Under the pieces are notes generated by a model. It worked only from the letters and a program-made list of their open reading frames with translations, had not been told where the DNA came from and ran no database searches. The position numbers were made by a program, and so were the translations under genes. From an uncultured Eubacteriales bacterium (GTDB lineage Bacteria; Bacillota; Clostridia; Christensenellales; Aristaeellaceae), in NCBI GenBank assembly GCA_944353735.1, contig CALVPU010000035.1:1-8527 (forward strand): DNA of 8,527 bases. The letters are read 5' to 3'. Below, one piece after another: positions 1 to 6,876 of the stretch (positions within the stretch are counted from its first letter, which is position 1; each line of letters starts with the position of its first letter).

Positions 1-33
1 TTTGAGCCACAGGCCCCCCCACGGGAGAGAGGC
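1..33 (-). repeat. decayed leader-distal CRISPR repeat
   Basis: This stretch lies one repeat-plus-spacer period left of the first intact repeat, with 33 bp (34-66) between them, the same size as the spacers of the array. It keeps the opening TTT, the CCAC that follows the handle, a C-run in place of the left stem arm and a G-rich right arm, but differs from the consensus at many positions and needs small gaps to align. Decay of the repeat furthest from the leader is usual in CRISPR arrays. The window begins here, so more array to the left cannot be excluded. Confidence 0.6.
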
Positions 34-66
34 CCACTCTTTCGCTACACGACGTCCACTCGCGCT

Positions 67-638
67 ATTTCAATCCACGCTCCCCGCATGGGGAGCGACC
101 CCGTGCCGCTCCACGAGATGACATTCGCGCCCGATTTCAATCCACGCTCCCCGCATGGGGAGCGACGGTTGGATATGGCCTTTTCCATCGCTTCGGCGAT
201 ATTTCAATCCACGCTCCCCGCATGGGGAGCGACAGGCGCTCGGCGTCGGCGCGGACGTGTACTATGCATTTCAATCCACGCCCCCCGCATGGGGAGCGAC
301 CCGTTTTGCAGGATCGCTTTCCCTGCAATGGTCATTTCAATCCACGCTCCCCGCATGGGGAGCGACACATGACGGGCACGTCGACGTGCAAGCCATCGAC
401 CATTTCAATCCGCGCTCCCCGCATGGGGAGCGACCAGCCCAGCCCGCCGCCGCCAAACATCGCGAAGATATTTCAATCCACGCTCCCCGCATGGGGAGCG
501 ACACAGTTCTTCCGGCGCAAGGCTCTCCGCCGCGCCCTATTTCAATCCACGCTCCCCGCATGGGGAGCGACGCACGTCGTCGCGCAGGCTGTCCGTGCCT
601 GCTGAATTTCAATCCACGCTCCCCGCATGGGGAGCGAC
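67..638 (-). CRISPR. type I-C CRISPR array, 9 repeats and 8 spacers
   Basis: Nine 33-bp repeats start at 67, 134, 201, 268, 334, 402, 470, 539 and 606. The eight spacers are 34, 34, 34, 33, 35, 35, 36 and 34 bp long. Read on the minus strand, the repeat opens GTCGCTCCCC, has an 8-bp perfect stem (CGCTCCCC with GGGGAGCG) around the loop ATGC, and ends TGGATTGAAAT. This is the type I-C repeat form, ending in T rather than the more common C. Orientation follows from the handle at the right end of each unit on the minus strand, the leader at 639 onward and the decayed repeat at the far left. Repeat 4 carries C for T at 282 and repeat 6 carries G for A at 412. Cas5c should cut at the 3' base of the stem and leave an 11-nt 5' handle. 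Open frames that cross the array are artefacts of the repeat. Confidence 0.98.
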
Positions 639-721
639 AGCAATTTTCCCCAAAACAAATGAGACCGTTTTGGAGAAAATTGCGGGTTGGTTGGGGAGTT
701 GAGGGAGATTTTTGGGGAAAA
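639..721 (-). promoter_or_regulatory. CRISPR leader with inverted and direct repeats
   Basis: This AT-richer stretch sits immediately upstream of the first repeat when read on the minus strand. It holds a 16-bp inverted repeat with one mismatch: CAATTTTCCCCAAAAC at 641-656 and GTTTTGGAGAAAATTG at 667-682, separated by 10 bp. A third copy of the core, TTTTGGGGAAAA, is at 710-721. The inverted repeat begins only 2 bp from the repeat, where Cas1-Cas2 integrates new spacers. It may be a leader anchor or protein site for integration, or a hairpin at the start of the pre-crRNA. I see no convincing -10/-35 pair for array transcription here. The left edge is exact and the right edge is a guess. Confidence 0.75.
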
Positions 722-801
722 GGTCGGTTGGGAGGAGTGGGAAGCGGGAAAAAGCGGCGTTACGGGAGCCATTTGGCGTGCGAACCTCCCGGGGAATTCC
801 C

Positions 802-1215
802 GTGTGCTTGACGTTCGCGCACCTGTTTGGCGGCGTTTGGACATCGGTGCCGGTCGCTTCGAGGCAGTCCTGCGTTCGGATAGCGGCAGGCGAGCATTCC
901 CTGCGCCACTCGTTTGCAGCCAGAATCGCGAGACCGGCGTCATCGCGTTCGCAAGAGCGAGCGTTCACTGAGCCGTGCGCCAGCAAACCGAATGATAGCT
1001 GAACGGCAGTGTGCTTGACGTTCGCACGCCTGTTTGGCAGCGTTTGGACATCGTTGCCGGTCGCTTCGAGGCAGTCCTGCGTTCGGATAGTGGCAAGCGA
1101 GCATTCCCTGCGCCACTCGTTTGCAACCAGAATCGCGAGACCGGCGTCATCGCGTTCGCAAGAGCGAGCGTTCCCTGAGCCGTGCGCCAGCAAACCGAAT
1201 GATAGCTGAACGGCA
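802..1215. repeat. 207-bp tandem duplication (two copies)
   Basis: Positions 802-1008 and 1009-1215 are head-to-tail copies of a 207-bp unit. I count about eight substitutions and no indel, so identity is about 96%. Each unit opens GTGTGCTTGACGTTCGC and closes GATAGCTGAACGGCA. Because 207 is a multiple of three, frames on both strands stay open across both copies, which produces long but unconvincing ORFs. I recognise no protein, RNA or insertion sequence in it, and there are no terminal inverted repeats. The high identity implies a recent duplication. Confidence 0.95.
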
Positions 1216-1363
1216 GCGAGCATGTACACGTCTCTTCCCTCGGGACGCGGCAGGTGCCAGCCTTTGCATGTGCGATGGCCTCGCATTCAACACCGCTTCG
1301 TACAGGCGGTTTGTTGGACGATGCTCCTGCACGCGCAGCATTCGGCAGTACGGACGCTCTGTC
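1216..1363. other. gap with no recognised feature
   Basis: This stretch joins the 207-bp tandem repeat to the older duplicated family starting at 1364. It is GC-rich and I see no gene, promoter or hairpin with a T-tract in it. Confidence 0.5.
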
Positions 1364-1915
1364 GTCCCGAGCATTCGCCCTGCGGCAAAGTTTGGGCGCG
1401 TGCTTACAGACCGCGGAATAGCGTGGCATGCAGCTGGACGGTGCGATTCGAGTGCCCTCGAGAATGCGCGGGCAGGCGCCGTCTGTGCGCCTGAGCGCAT
1501 CCACCAATTCGAGTGCCTTCGAGAATGAGGAACCAGCACGTGCTTCGCGTGAAGCGGCTCGCACGCTATGCGCTAGGTTTCCCGCGTCCCGCGTTGTCTG
1601 TTTGGACTTCAGCGATGTATGCGCGCAGCCGTCCCGAGCGTTCGCCTGCGGCAAAGCTCGGGCACGCACTTACAGACTGCGGAATGGCATCTGCGGAATA
1701 TGCGGCGATCATGAAAAAACGCATCGTGCATGTGCCTACAGATCGCGAAATGTCATGGCGCGCAGCCGCGGACGGTGCGATTCGAGTGCCTTCGAGAATG
1801 TGCGGGAAGGCGTCGTCCGTGCGCCTGAGCGCCTCCGCCAATTCGAGCGCCACGAGAATGCGCGGGCATGCGCGCCGGAACGCGCTCTGTGCGAAGCGGC
1901 ACGCGTGCTATGCGC
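1364..1915. repeat. diverged tandem duplication, offset 267 bp
   Basis: The block starting GTCCCGAGCATTCGCC at 1364 recurs as GTCCCGAGCGTTCGCC at 1631. Shared landmarks follow in the same order: TGCGGCAAAG, CTTACAGACYGCGGAAT, GACGGTGCGATTCGAG, GTGCGCCTGAGCGC and CTATGCGC. The second copy is longer, about 285 bp against 210 for the matching part. The extra length holds a further copy of the CYTACAGAYCGCGRAAT element at about 1733. Weaker similarity (a GTTTGGACTTCAGCG-like stretch) continues past each copy, so the true unit may run to about 1960. No credible protein is encoded. It looks like an old repetitive tract. Confidence 0.85.
1446..1860. repeat. 21-bp motif in four copies, paired at 61 bp
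   Basis: A motif opening ATTCGAGTGCC and closing TCGAGAATG occurs at 1446-1466, 1507-1527 and 1780-1800, and with one base missing at 1841-1860. The starts within each pair are 61 bp apart, so this pairing predates the larger duplication that holds them. The first copy contains the inverted repeat TCGAG-TGCC-CTCGA. Function unknown. Confidence 0.85.
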
Positions 1916-1974
1916 GAAGCGCGTTGCGCTTGTCCGTTTGGGAACCGCGCGCTTCAGCGGCAGCTTCTCGCGGA

Positions 1975-2070
1975 GTTTTGCCTTCCGCGGCACGGCGCTC
2001 GTAGATCCCGCAGTTTTCGCGTGCTGCCATACGCTGTCCGGTCGTTTTGCCTTCCGCGGCACGGCGCTCG
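1975..2070. repeat. 27-bp perfect direct repeat, offset 69 bp
   Basis: Positions 1975-2001 and 2044-2070 are identical. Each opens GTTTTGCCTTCCGCGG and closes CACGGCGCTCG. The copies flank 42 bp of unrelated sequence. I see no target-site duplication or terminal inverted repeat that would mark a mobile element. Confidence 0.9.
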
Positions 2071-2211
2071 CAGCTCCGGCAAAAATACCTCCCGTCAGGG
2101 CGCGCAAGTCGGTTTCTGTCCGCGGCGGCGCCTCGCGTGCACCCCGCCAGGACGAGCGAACGCGGCACCTGCTGAGCTTGACGTGCGAGATATGCGGCTC
2201 CTTGCGCGCCT
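2071..2211. other. cas2 3' flank, no recognised feature
   Basis: Reading on from the cas2 stop codon on the minus strand, I find no hairpin followed by a T-tract that would be a clear operon terminator. No gene is apparent. The array lies about 1.57 kb further on, much further than the usual tight cas2-to-array spacing. Confidence 0.4.
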
Positions 2212-2502
2212 TTACAGGATGAGGGGATCTTCCGGCATGTACGTCTGCTTGCAGCCAAAGTGCTCGATCTTGTTCTCGTACCGATTGCCCAGATAGTAAA
2301 ACCGCAGGCTGTCGCGCCTTTCGTCCATGATCTCCAGCAGCTTTGCCTGCAGCATTCTGCACTGCGCCGCGTCCAGCAGGCACTCGAACACGGAGTTCTG
2401 CACCCGCTGCCCGTAGTTGACGCACTGCTTGGCGATCTGCCTCAGCCGCCTGCGCCCGGCGGCGTCCTCGGTGTTGACGTCGTAGGTGATCAGAACCAGC
2501 AT
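2212..2502 (-). CDS. cas2: CRISPR-associated endoribonuclease Cas2 (type I-C)
   Basis: This 96-residue protein forms the dimer at the centre of the Cas1-Cas2 integrase, which inserts new spacers at the leader end of the array. It opens with MLVLITYDVNTED, the family's first beta strand, with the conserved Asp8. The following RLRQIAKQCVNYGQRVQNSVFEC stretch (about residues 19-41) is the usual helix and second strand of the ferredoxin fold. Length is typical for type I-C. The ATG at 2502 lies 7 bp after the cas1 stop, and a GAGG SD site overlaps the end of cas1, so translation is probably coupled. It is the last gene of the cas operon. In type I systems the role is structural; nuclease activity varies between homologues and cannot be judged here. 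Confidence 0.97.
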   Translation of the reverse strand: MLVLITYDVNTEDAAGRRRLRQIAKQCVNYGQRVQNSVFECLLDAAQCRMLQAKLLEIMDERRDSLRFYYLGNRYENKIEHFGCKQTYMPEDPLIL

Positions 2503-2509
2503 AGTCGCC

Positions 2510-3541
2510 TCACTTCCACAAAAAGGGCGGATAGCCGTCCAGGTCGCCGCGCAGCGTTCGCGCCAGCAGCAGCGCCTGCACGTAAGGCACCAGTCCCCAG
2601 GGGATCTTTTCCTTGAGGTAGGGATGCGTGATGGTTTCCTGCTTGCGCTCCTGCCAGCGCTTGAGGAAGGCGCGGCGTCCGGCGTCGCCGAGGAGGACCG
2701 CGCCGCTGCCGCGGAAGTCGAAGTCGGCGCGCCCGACCACGCGGTTGTTGATGAGCGTGAGCACGAAGCGGTCTGCCAGACAGGGGCGCAGTTCCTCCAT
2801 CAGGTCCAGCGCCAGCGACGTCCGTCCGGGGCGGTCGCGGTGGAGAAAGCCCACGTAGGCGTCCAGCCCCACGCTCTCCAGCGCGGAAGCGCAGTCGTGT
2901 GCCAGCAGGCTGTAGGCGAAGGACAACATGGCGTTCACCGGGTCCAGCGGCGGTCGGCGGTTGCGCGTCTGAAAGGAAAACAGCGTCCGGTCGCCGAGAA
3001 TCTGCTGCGAGAAGGCGCCGAAGTAGACGGTCGCCGCCGCGCCCTCCAGTCCGCGCAGGCCGTCGAGGGAATCCGCTTCCGCGATCTGCGGCAGCAGGCC
3101 CTTCAGGTGGGCGGAGGCATCCGCCAGCGCCGCGCCGTCCACGCGCAGGGCGTGGTCGCGCAGGGTACGCTCGAGGCTCCAGCGGGCGTTGTAGACCTTG
3201 CCGAACACCATGGCGCGCGCCAGAAGGCAGCAGGGCGCAGGAGCGTCGGCGGCGCGGTACTGCGCGCGGCGCAGCAGCACGTTGCCCGAGCTCTCGCCGT
3301 TGACCCGCGCCAGAAAGCGCCCGCGCGGCGTGCAGAACGCCAGAGCGATGCCGCGGCTGGCGCAGGCGCCCATGAAGGCGGGCGAGGCGCCGGAATAGGA
3401 GAACGAGAGGATGCCGTCGAGCGTGTGCAGGGGATAGCGCGCCACCTCCTGCCGCTCGCGGTTGGCGACCACATTTTCGCCGTCCAGCGTCAGGTAGATG
3501 TCCTCGCTGGTGATGAACAGCGTGTTCAACAGATGTCTCAT
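2510..3541 (-). CDS. cas1: CRISPR-associated integrase Cas1 (type I-C)
   Basis: Cas1 is the metal-dependent integrase that joins prespacer ends to the array. The 343-residue product has the expected length. It opens MRHLLNTLFITSEDIYLTLD, the N-terminal beta domain, and then has the alpha-helical catalytic domain. Probable metal ligands are Glu166 in LRGLEGAAATVYF, His234 in GFLHRDRPGR and Asp246/Glu249 in LALDLMEELRP, all present. The C-terminus is basic (KRWQERKQETITHPYLKEK). I chose the ATG at 3541 because it forms an ATGA overlap with the cas4 stop and has GGAGGAAGCGCC before it, a good SD site. The frame stays open upstream into cas4, but that part is the cas4 gene in another frame. Confidence 0.97.
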   Translation of the reverse strand: MRHLLNTLFITSEDIYLTLDGENVVANRERQEVARYPLHTLDGILSFSYSGASPAFMGACASRGIALAFCTPRGRFLARVNGESSGNVLLRRAQYRAADAPAPCCLLARAMVFGKVYNARWSLERTLRDHALRVDGAALADASAHLKGLLPQIAEADSLDGLRGLEGAAATVYFGAFSQQILGDRTLFSFQTRNRRPPLDPVNAMLSFAYSLLAHDCASALESVGLDAYVGFLHRDRPGRTSLALDLMEELRPCLADRFVLTLINNRVVGRADFDFRGSGAVLLGDAGRRAFLKRWQERKQETITHPYLKEKIPWGLVPYVQALLLARTLRGDLDGYPPFLWK

Positions 3542-4203
3542 GGCGCTTCCTCCATGGCGCGGCGCAGGTAGTCCGCCACGCTTCCCCGGCGGGCTGTCTG
3601 CGGCAGGCACAGGTCCTTGAGGGAGCACGCGGCGCACGCCTTGGTCGGCTTGGCCTTGGGGGTGTAGCCGCGGCGGGCGTACTGGCGCATCTCTTCGGCG
3701 CAATCGCGGACGGTCTGACGCAGCTCCGGCGTGAACTCCACCACGGTGCGCCGGCGGGGCTCGCCGTAGAACAGCGCGCCCTGCGGCACGGCGCAGCAGA
3801 GCATCTCCTCGAGGCACATCGCCTGCGCGCACAGCTGCAGTTCGTCGGCGCAGTGCTCCTTGGGCTTGCCGCGCTTGTACTCCACGGGATAGGGCAGCCA
3901 CAGCCCATCCTCGCCGCGCAGGGGCACGCCGCCGGCATCGGCATGGAACTCCACCACGTCGCACTGGCCCGTGAGCCCCAGCGCCGGGGAGGCGACGGCG
4001 AGTCCGCGCAGGATGAGCATGCCGTCCCGGCGTTCGCGGGCGGCTTCGTCGTGCGCCTTGCGGTGCAGCAGATTGCCCTCCACCGTGCGCAGGTTGTCCT
4101 GCCACTGGTTTTCGACGTAGATCAGTGCCCATTGCCGCCGGCAGAAGGCGAAGTGCTGCAGGCCGGACAGCTGCAGCAGGTCCTCGTCGCGATAGAAGGT
4201 CAC
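3538..4203 (-). CDS. cas4: CRISPR-associated Cas4 RecB-family nuclease
   Basis: Cas4 is an iron-sulfur RecB-like nuclease. In type I-C it trims prespacers and selects those with a PAM, acting with Cas1-Cas2. The 221-residue product has the full set of landmarks: Cys21 (FAFCRRQW) and the C-terminal Cys190-x2-Cys193-x5-Cys199 (CAACSLKDLC) for the cluster, His47, the GxxD motif with Asp82 (GQCDVVEFH), and the ExK motif Glu108-Tyr-Lys110 (VEYKRGK), followed by a Gln-rich helix (DELQLCAQAM). The start is a GTG at 4203 that overlaps the cas7c stop as GTGA. No ATG in this frame lies near, and the sequence before it is cas7c read in a wrong frame. There is no clear SD site, so translation probably depends on coupling to cas7c. 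The stop overlaps the cas1 start. Confidence 0.95.
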   Translation of the reverse strand: MTFYRDEDLLQLSGLQHFAFCRRQWALIYVENQWQDNLRTVEGNLLHRKAHDEAARERRDGMLILRGLAVASPALGLTGQCDVVEFHADAGGVPLRGEDGLWLPYPVEYKRGKPKEHCADELQLCAQAMCLEEMLCCAVPQGALFYGEPRRRTVVEFTPELRQTVRDCAEEMRQYARRGYTPKAKPTKACAACSLKDLCLPQTARRGSVADYLRRAMEEAP

Positions 4204-5126
4204 CCCATGCGCGTGCAGGTGATGCCGGCGGGGAGAGCGGCGTCGTCCACGGTGACGGCGTAGTCGGAGAAGGCGCGCGCGGGAGAAGTGTCTCCGGGAT
4301 CGCGGCGGACGACCTTCACGGTGTCGAAGAGGCGCCATGCCGGCGCGCAGCCCAGCTCGCTGTCGTGCTTGAAGACGATCAGGTCGCGCACCGCCATCTT
4401 GCCGCGCGCGGCAGAGTGGTCGTGCTCGAACATGTTGCGGATGGCTTCCCACAGGAGCGCCAGATCCTCCTCGGAGAAGCCGGTCGTCTTGCGCGCCAGG
4501 TTAGCGGAGATATAGCCTTCGCAGCGATAGAGGCCGTAGGGGACGATGTACTTGCGCCCCATTTCCGTGTCCTTCTGCTCGGCGTCCGCCTCGGTGGTGA
4601 TGGCGACGCGGGTGATGGTCACCTCCTGCGGCAGCACGGGCTCGATGCTGCGGGCGAAGCCCAGCTGCACCGGTCCGCGCACCTGACCGCTGTTGAGCGC
4701 GCCCTTGACCATGGTGGTCATGACGGCGCCGAAGGTGCGGATGTCGAAGAAGTTGCGGCACATGAAGTCACGCACGGTGCGGTCGACGTCCGCGCCCTGT
4801 TCGCGCTTTTCCTTGACCTTCTTCTTCAGTTCGTCGGACTTGAGGCCGGCGGCGTTCTCGATGCCGGCTGCGCGGAAGCCCTCGTTGTCGCTGCGGTTGA
4901 GGGGTACGTTGTCCTTGACGTAGATGCGGTAGCCCGGCGCGTCCTCCTTGACCGTCTCCACGTAGTTGCGGATCTTGCGCTTCAGGCACACGTCAGTGAC
5001 GATGCCAAGTCCGGTTTCCGGGTCCTCGCGCGGCATGTTGCCGGCGTCGGGGTCGCCGTTGGGGTTGCCGTTTTCCACGTCGAAGAGGATGACGAATTCG
5101 TAGCGGTTCTTGATGACGTCGGACAT
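4200..5126 (-). CDS. cas7: Cascade backbone subunit Cas7c (Csd2)
   Basis: Cas7 subunits line up along the crRNA and form the backbone of the I-C Cascade. Each contacts a 6-nt segment and flips the sixth base out. The 308-residue product begins with MSDVIKNRYEFVILFDVENG and carries NGNPNGDPDAGNMPR (residues 19-33), the glycine- and asparagine-rich signature of Csd2. An RRM-like core and a thumb region with RTFGAVMTT and GQVRGPVQLGFARSIEP follow. The ATG at 5126 is 1 bp after the cas8c stop and 8 nt after a strong GGAGGA site. That site could support the high expression needed for a multi-copy subunit. The open frame extends 16 codons upstream inside cas8c without an SD site, so I rejected the longer start. 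Confidence 0.97.
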   Translation of the reverse strand: MSDVIKNRYEFVILFDVENGNPNGDPDAGNMPREDPETGLGIVTDVCLKRKIRNYVETVKEDAPGYRIYVKDNVPLNRSDNEGFRAAGIENAAGLKSDELKKKVKEKREQGADVDRTVRDFMCRNFFDIRTFGAVMTTMVKGALNSGQVRGPVQLGFARSIEPVLPQEVTITRVAITTEADAEQKDTEMGRKYIVPYGLYRCEGYISANLARKTTGFSEEDLALLWEAIRNMFEHDHSAARGKMAVRDLIVFKHDSELGCAPAWRLFDTVKVVRRDPGDTSPARAFSDYAVTVDDAALPAGITCTRMG

Positions 5127-5127
5127 G

Positions 5128-5499
5128 TCAGTTCTCCTCCTTGTTCTTCGGCTGATAGCGCGCCTGCGTTTCATGGTAGTAACCGAGCTGGAACGAGCCC
5201 TGCTGGGCGAGGTTCAGGCGGACGGGGTAGTTTTCGCCGAGGCGGCCCAGAAGGTCGGCGATCTGCTTGTCGTAGACCTTGAACAGCCCGCTGTTGCTGC
5301 GCAGCTTCTTCATGTGCTTCTGCGCGAGATTGATGAGGGTGGGGAAGACGTTGGCGGGCGTCGCGGCGGCGGCGTTGAAGTAGCGGTCCTTGATGGTGGC
5401 CTTGATGTTGGGATTGGCGGAGCGCTGGCAGTTCTCCAGCACGGAGAAGAGCCGGCCCAAGGTGTACGGGACGTTGGTGCTGCCTTCGTTGAGGGACAC
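5128..5499 (-). CDS. cas11: Cascade small subunit Cas11c, internal start in cas8c
   Basis: In type I-C the small subunit is known to be translated from inside cas8c. Here a full AAGGAGGT SD site at 5507-5514 precedes a GTG at 5499 by 7 nt, in the cas8c frame (codon 460). The product would be 123 residues, starting VSLNEGSTNVPYTLGRLF and sharing the cas8c stop. This agrees with the roughly 120-residue Cas11c described in other I-C systems, which also start just before the YxLGRLFxVLE stretch. Cas11 subunits form the belly of Cascade and stabilise the R-loop. The start is predicted from sequence only. The SD match is much better than expected inside a gene. Confidence 0.85.
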   Translation of the reverse strand: MSLNEGSTNVPYTLGRLFSVLENCQRSANPNIKATIKDRYFNAAAATPANVFPTLINLAQKHMKKLRSNSGLFKVYDKQIADLLGRLGENYPVRLNLAQQGSFQLGYYHETQARYQPKNKEEN

Positions 5500-6876
5500 G
5501 GTCAGGACCTCCTTCGGTACGTCTGGATGGGGATGTCTTCGGTAATAGGCCTTGATGATCGCCGCCCGTCCCCGCGTGATCGCTCGCTCTGCGCGGATGC
5601 GCAGCACCACGCCGTTGAGCAATGTGGCGGGATAGGGCGTGCGGGTGAGGATGGCGCGCAGCGTCTCGCCCGCCAGTTCCGGCGCGGGCTGCTTGTCGCG
5701 GGCGTTCTGGTTCACCGTCTCGCTCAGCAGCTTCCAGAGCGGAATCGTCTCAAAGGTATCGTAGTTCGGGCGGACGATCTCCAGATCCTCCTGATGCGCC
5801 TGCACGTTGCGCAGAAATTCGCCGAAGCTGTTGCGCAGGAAGAAGCGCACCGACAGGCGGGCGGCGTTGGGCGACAGGCCGAGGACGTAAAAGTCCATGT
5901 TTGGGTCCAGCAGCGCCGTCTGAAACGCCACCGTCTCGCCCCGGCACAGGCGCTCGACCATGCGGCGCAGCTCGCCCTCATCGTAGGCGCCGCCGGCCTG
6001 TCCCATGCACGACCAGCCGAACAGCGTCTGGTAGAAGTCGCCGCCGCCGCGCGCCCAGCAGACCACCGAGGCGTCGCCGATGCGAGAGACGTGCTCGCGG
6101 TCGGCGAGCAGGTGGTTGAGCGCGGCGGTGTAGGCGAAGGCGGCGTACTTGCCGGTCGGGGCGTTGAGGTTTTGCTCCTTTCCGTAGGAGCAGAAGGCGG
6201 GCGCGTTGAAGGACACCAGCGCCGCGCCCGTCGCCTGCGCGCCGGCGACGTTCTTGATGGCGGGGTGGATCTTTTCCACCGGCCCCACTTCGCCGGTCAC
6301 CAGACAGATGCCCCGCGGGCCGTCGCCTGCCGCGTTGTAATAGGTCTCCCATGCCTGCCGCACGGCGGGATCGTCGTGGACGAAGCCCGCGTCGGTGCGG
6401 AAGATCATGTTGGCGCCGGCGAGAATGTCGTCGAGCGCGTCCGCCAGAGCGGGGTGCGCGCGCGCCGCTTCCGGCGACCACGTGCGGAAGAATGCAAGCA
6501 CCGCCCGTGCGGCGGGCGAATCCACGCTTCCGAGCAGCTGTTCGTGGAGCGCCCGGGCCGTCTCGAAGCATTTTCGCGAGCGCTCGGGCTTGCCCTTGCC
6601 GTCGATGCCGAGCAGGTAGCTGGAATTGTCGCACAGGAAGTTGGCGGCGGGGCTGAGCGTGCGCTTGACCGGCGCGGGCAGGGAAAATACGCGCGGCGCC
6701 AGTGCCGTCTTCTTTCCGCGCACCTGCTCCGTCTGCACGGAGATCACGTGCTGCAGCGCGCCGTCTGCGCCGATGCAGAGGGCGAAGGAGACCTTTACCG
6801 GTCCCCAGCCGGGCGCGGCGATCTTGCCCTGCCGCTCCAGCGCGCGGTAATAATCGGTGAGCGCCTGCAAGATCAT
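5128..6876 (-). CDS. cas8c: Cascade large subunit Cas8c (Csd1)
   Basis: Cas8c is the large subunit of I-C Cascade. It recognises the PAM, opens the DNA and recruits Cas3. The 582-residue product has the family length and a Csd1-like N-terminus (MILQALTDYYRALERQGKIA). Other recognisable stretches are LCDNSSYLLGID, CLVTGEVGPVEKIHPAIKNV, NAPAFCSYGKEQNLNAPTG and DPNMDFYVLGLSPNAARLSV. The last 123 residues are the Cas11c-like helical domain, also made separately from an internal start. The ATG at 6876 overlaps the cas5c stop (ATGA) and has GGGGAGG about 8 nt upstream. The frame continues open upstream through cas5c, but that stretch is the antiphase reading of cas5c. The stop lies 1 bp before the cas7c start. 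Confidence 0.97.
   Translation of the reverse strand: MILQALTDYYRALERQGKIAAPGWGPVKVSFALCIGADGALQHVISVQTEQVRGKKTALAPRVFSLPAPVKRTLSPAANFLCDNSSYLLGIDGKGKPERSRKCFETARALHEQLLGSVDSPAARAVLAFFRTWSPEAARAHPALADALDDILAGANMIFRTDAGFVHDDPAVRQAWETYYNAAGDGPRGICLVTGEVGPVEKIHPAIKNVAGAQATGAALVSFNAPAFCSYGKEQNLNAPTGKYAAFAYTAALNHLLADREHVSRIGDASVVCWARGGGDFYQTLFGWSCMGQAGGAYDEGELRRMVERLCRGETVAFQTALLDPNMDFYVLGLSPNAARLSVRFFLRNSFGEFLRNVQAHQEDLEIVRPNYDTFETIPLWKLLSETVNQNARDKQPAPELAGETLRAILTRTPYPATLLNGVVLRIRAERAITRGRAAIIKAYYRRHPHPDVPKEVLTVSLNEGSTNVPYTLGRLFSVLENCQRSANPNIKATIKDRYFNAAAATPANVFPTLINLAQKHMKKLRSNSGLFKVYDKQIADLLGRLGENYPVRLNLAQQGSFQLGYYHETQARYQPKNKEEN
5507..5514 (-). promoter_or_regulatory. internal Shine-Dalgarno site for cas11c
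   Basis: On the minus strand this reads AAGGAGGT, a full match to the 16S anti-SD sequence, within the codons for Pro-Lys-Glu-Val of cas8c. Seven nucleotides separate it from the GTG at 5499. It is the site that decides the Cas11c start. Confidence 0.85.

Noticed and set aside
792..801. Palindrome GGGAATTCCC just outside the leader
   Set aside because: An isolated 10-bp palindrome with no promoter or repeat relation; chance is sufficient.
88..811. Several open frames across the array with repeated peptides such as SIHAPRMGSD, FNPRSPHGER and FQSTLPAWGAT
   Set aside because: They are translations of the CRISPR repeat in different frames, with no start signal or family similarity.
965..2222. 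Long open frames on both strands in the gap (for example 1428-2222 plus, 965-1669 minus, 609-1286 minus)
   Set aside because: They overlap each other on both strands, follow the DNA repeats, are rich in Arg, Ala and Ser as expected of GC-rich noncoding DNA, and one runs through the leader into the array. I recognise no domain or convincing SD site.
2486..5282. Long plus-strand frames opposite the cas genes
   Set aside because: They are antisense shadows of GC-rich cas genes, and the minus-strand products match known Cas families over full length.
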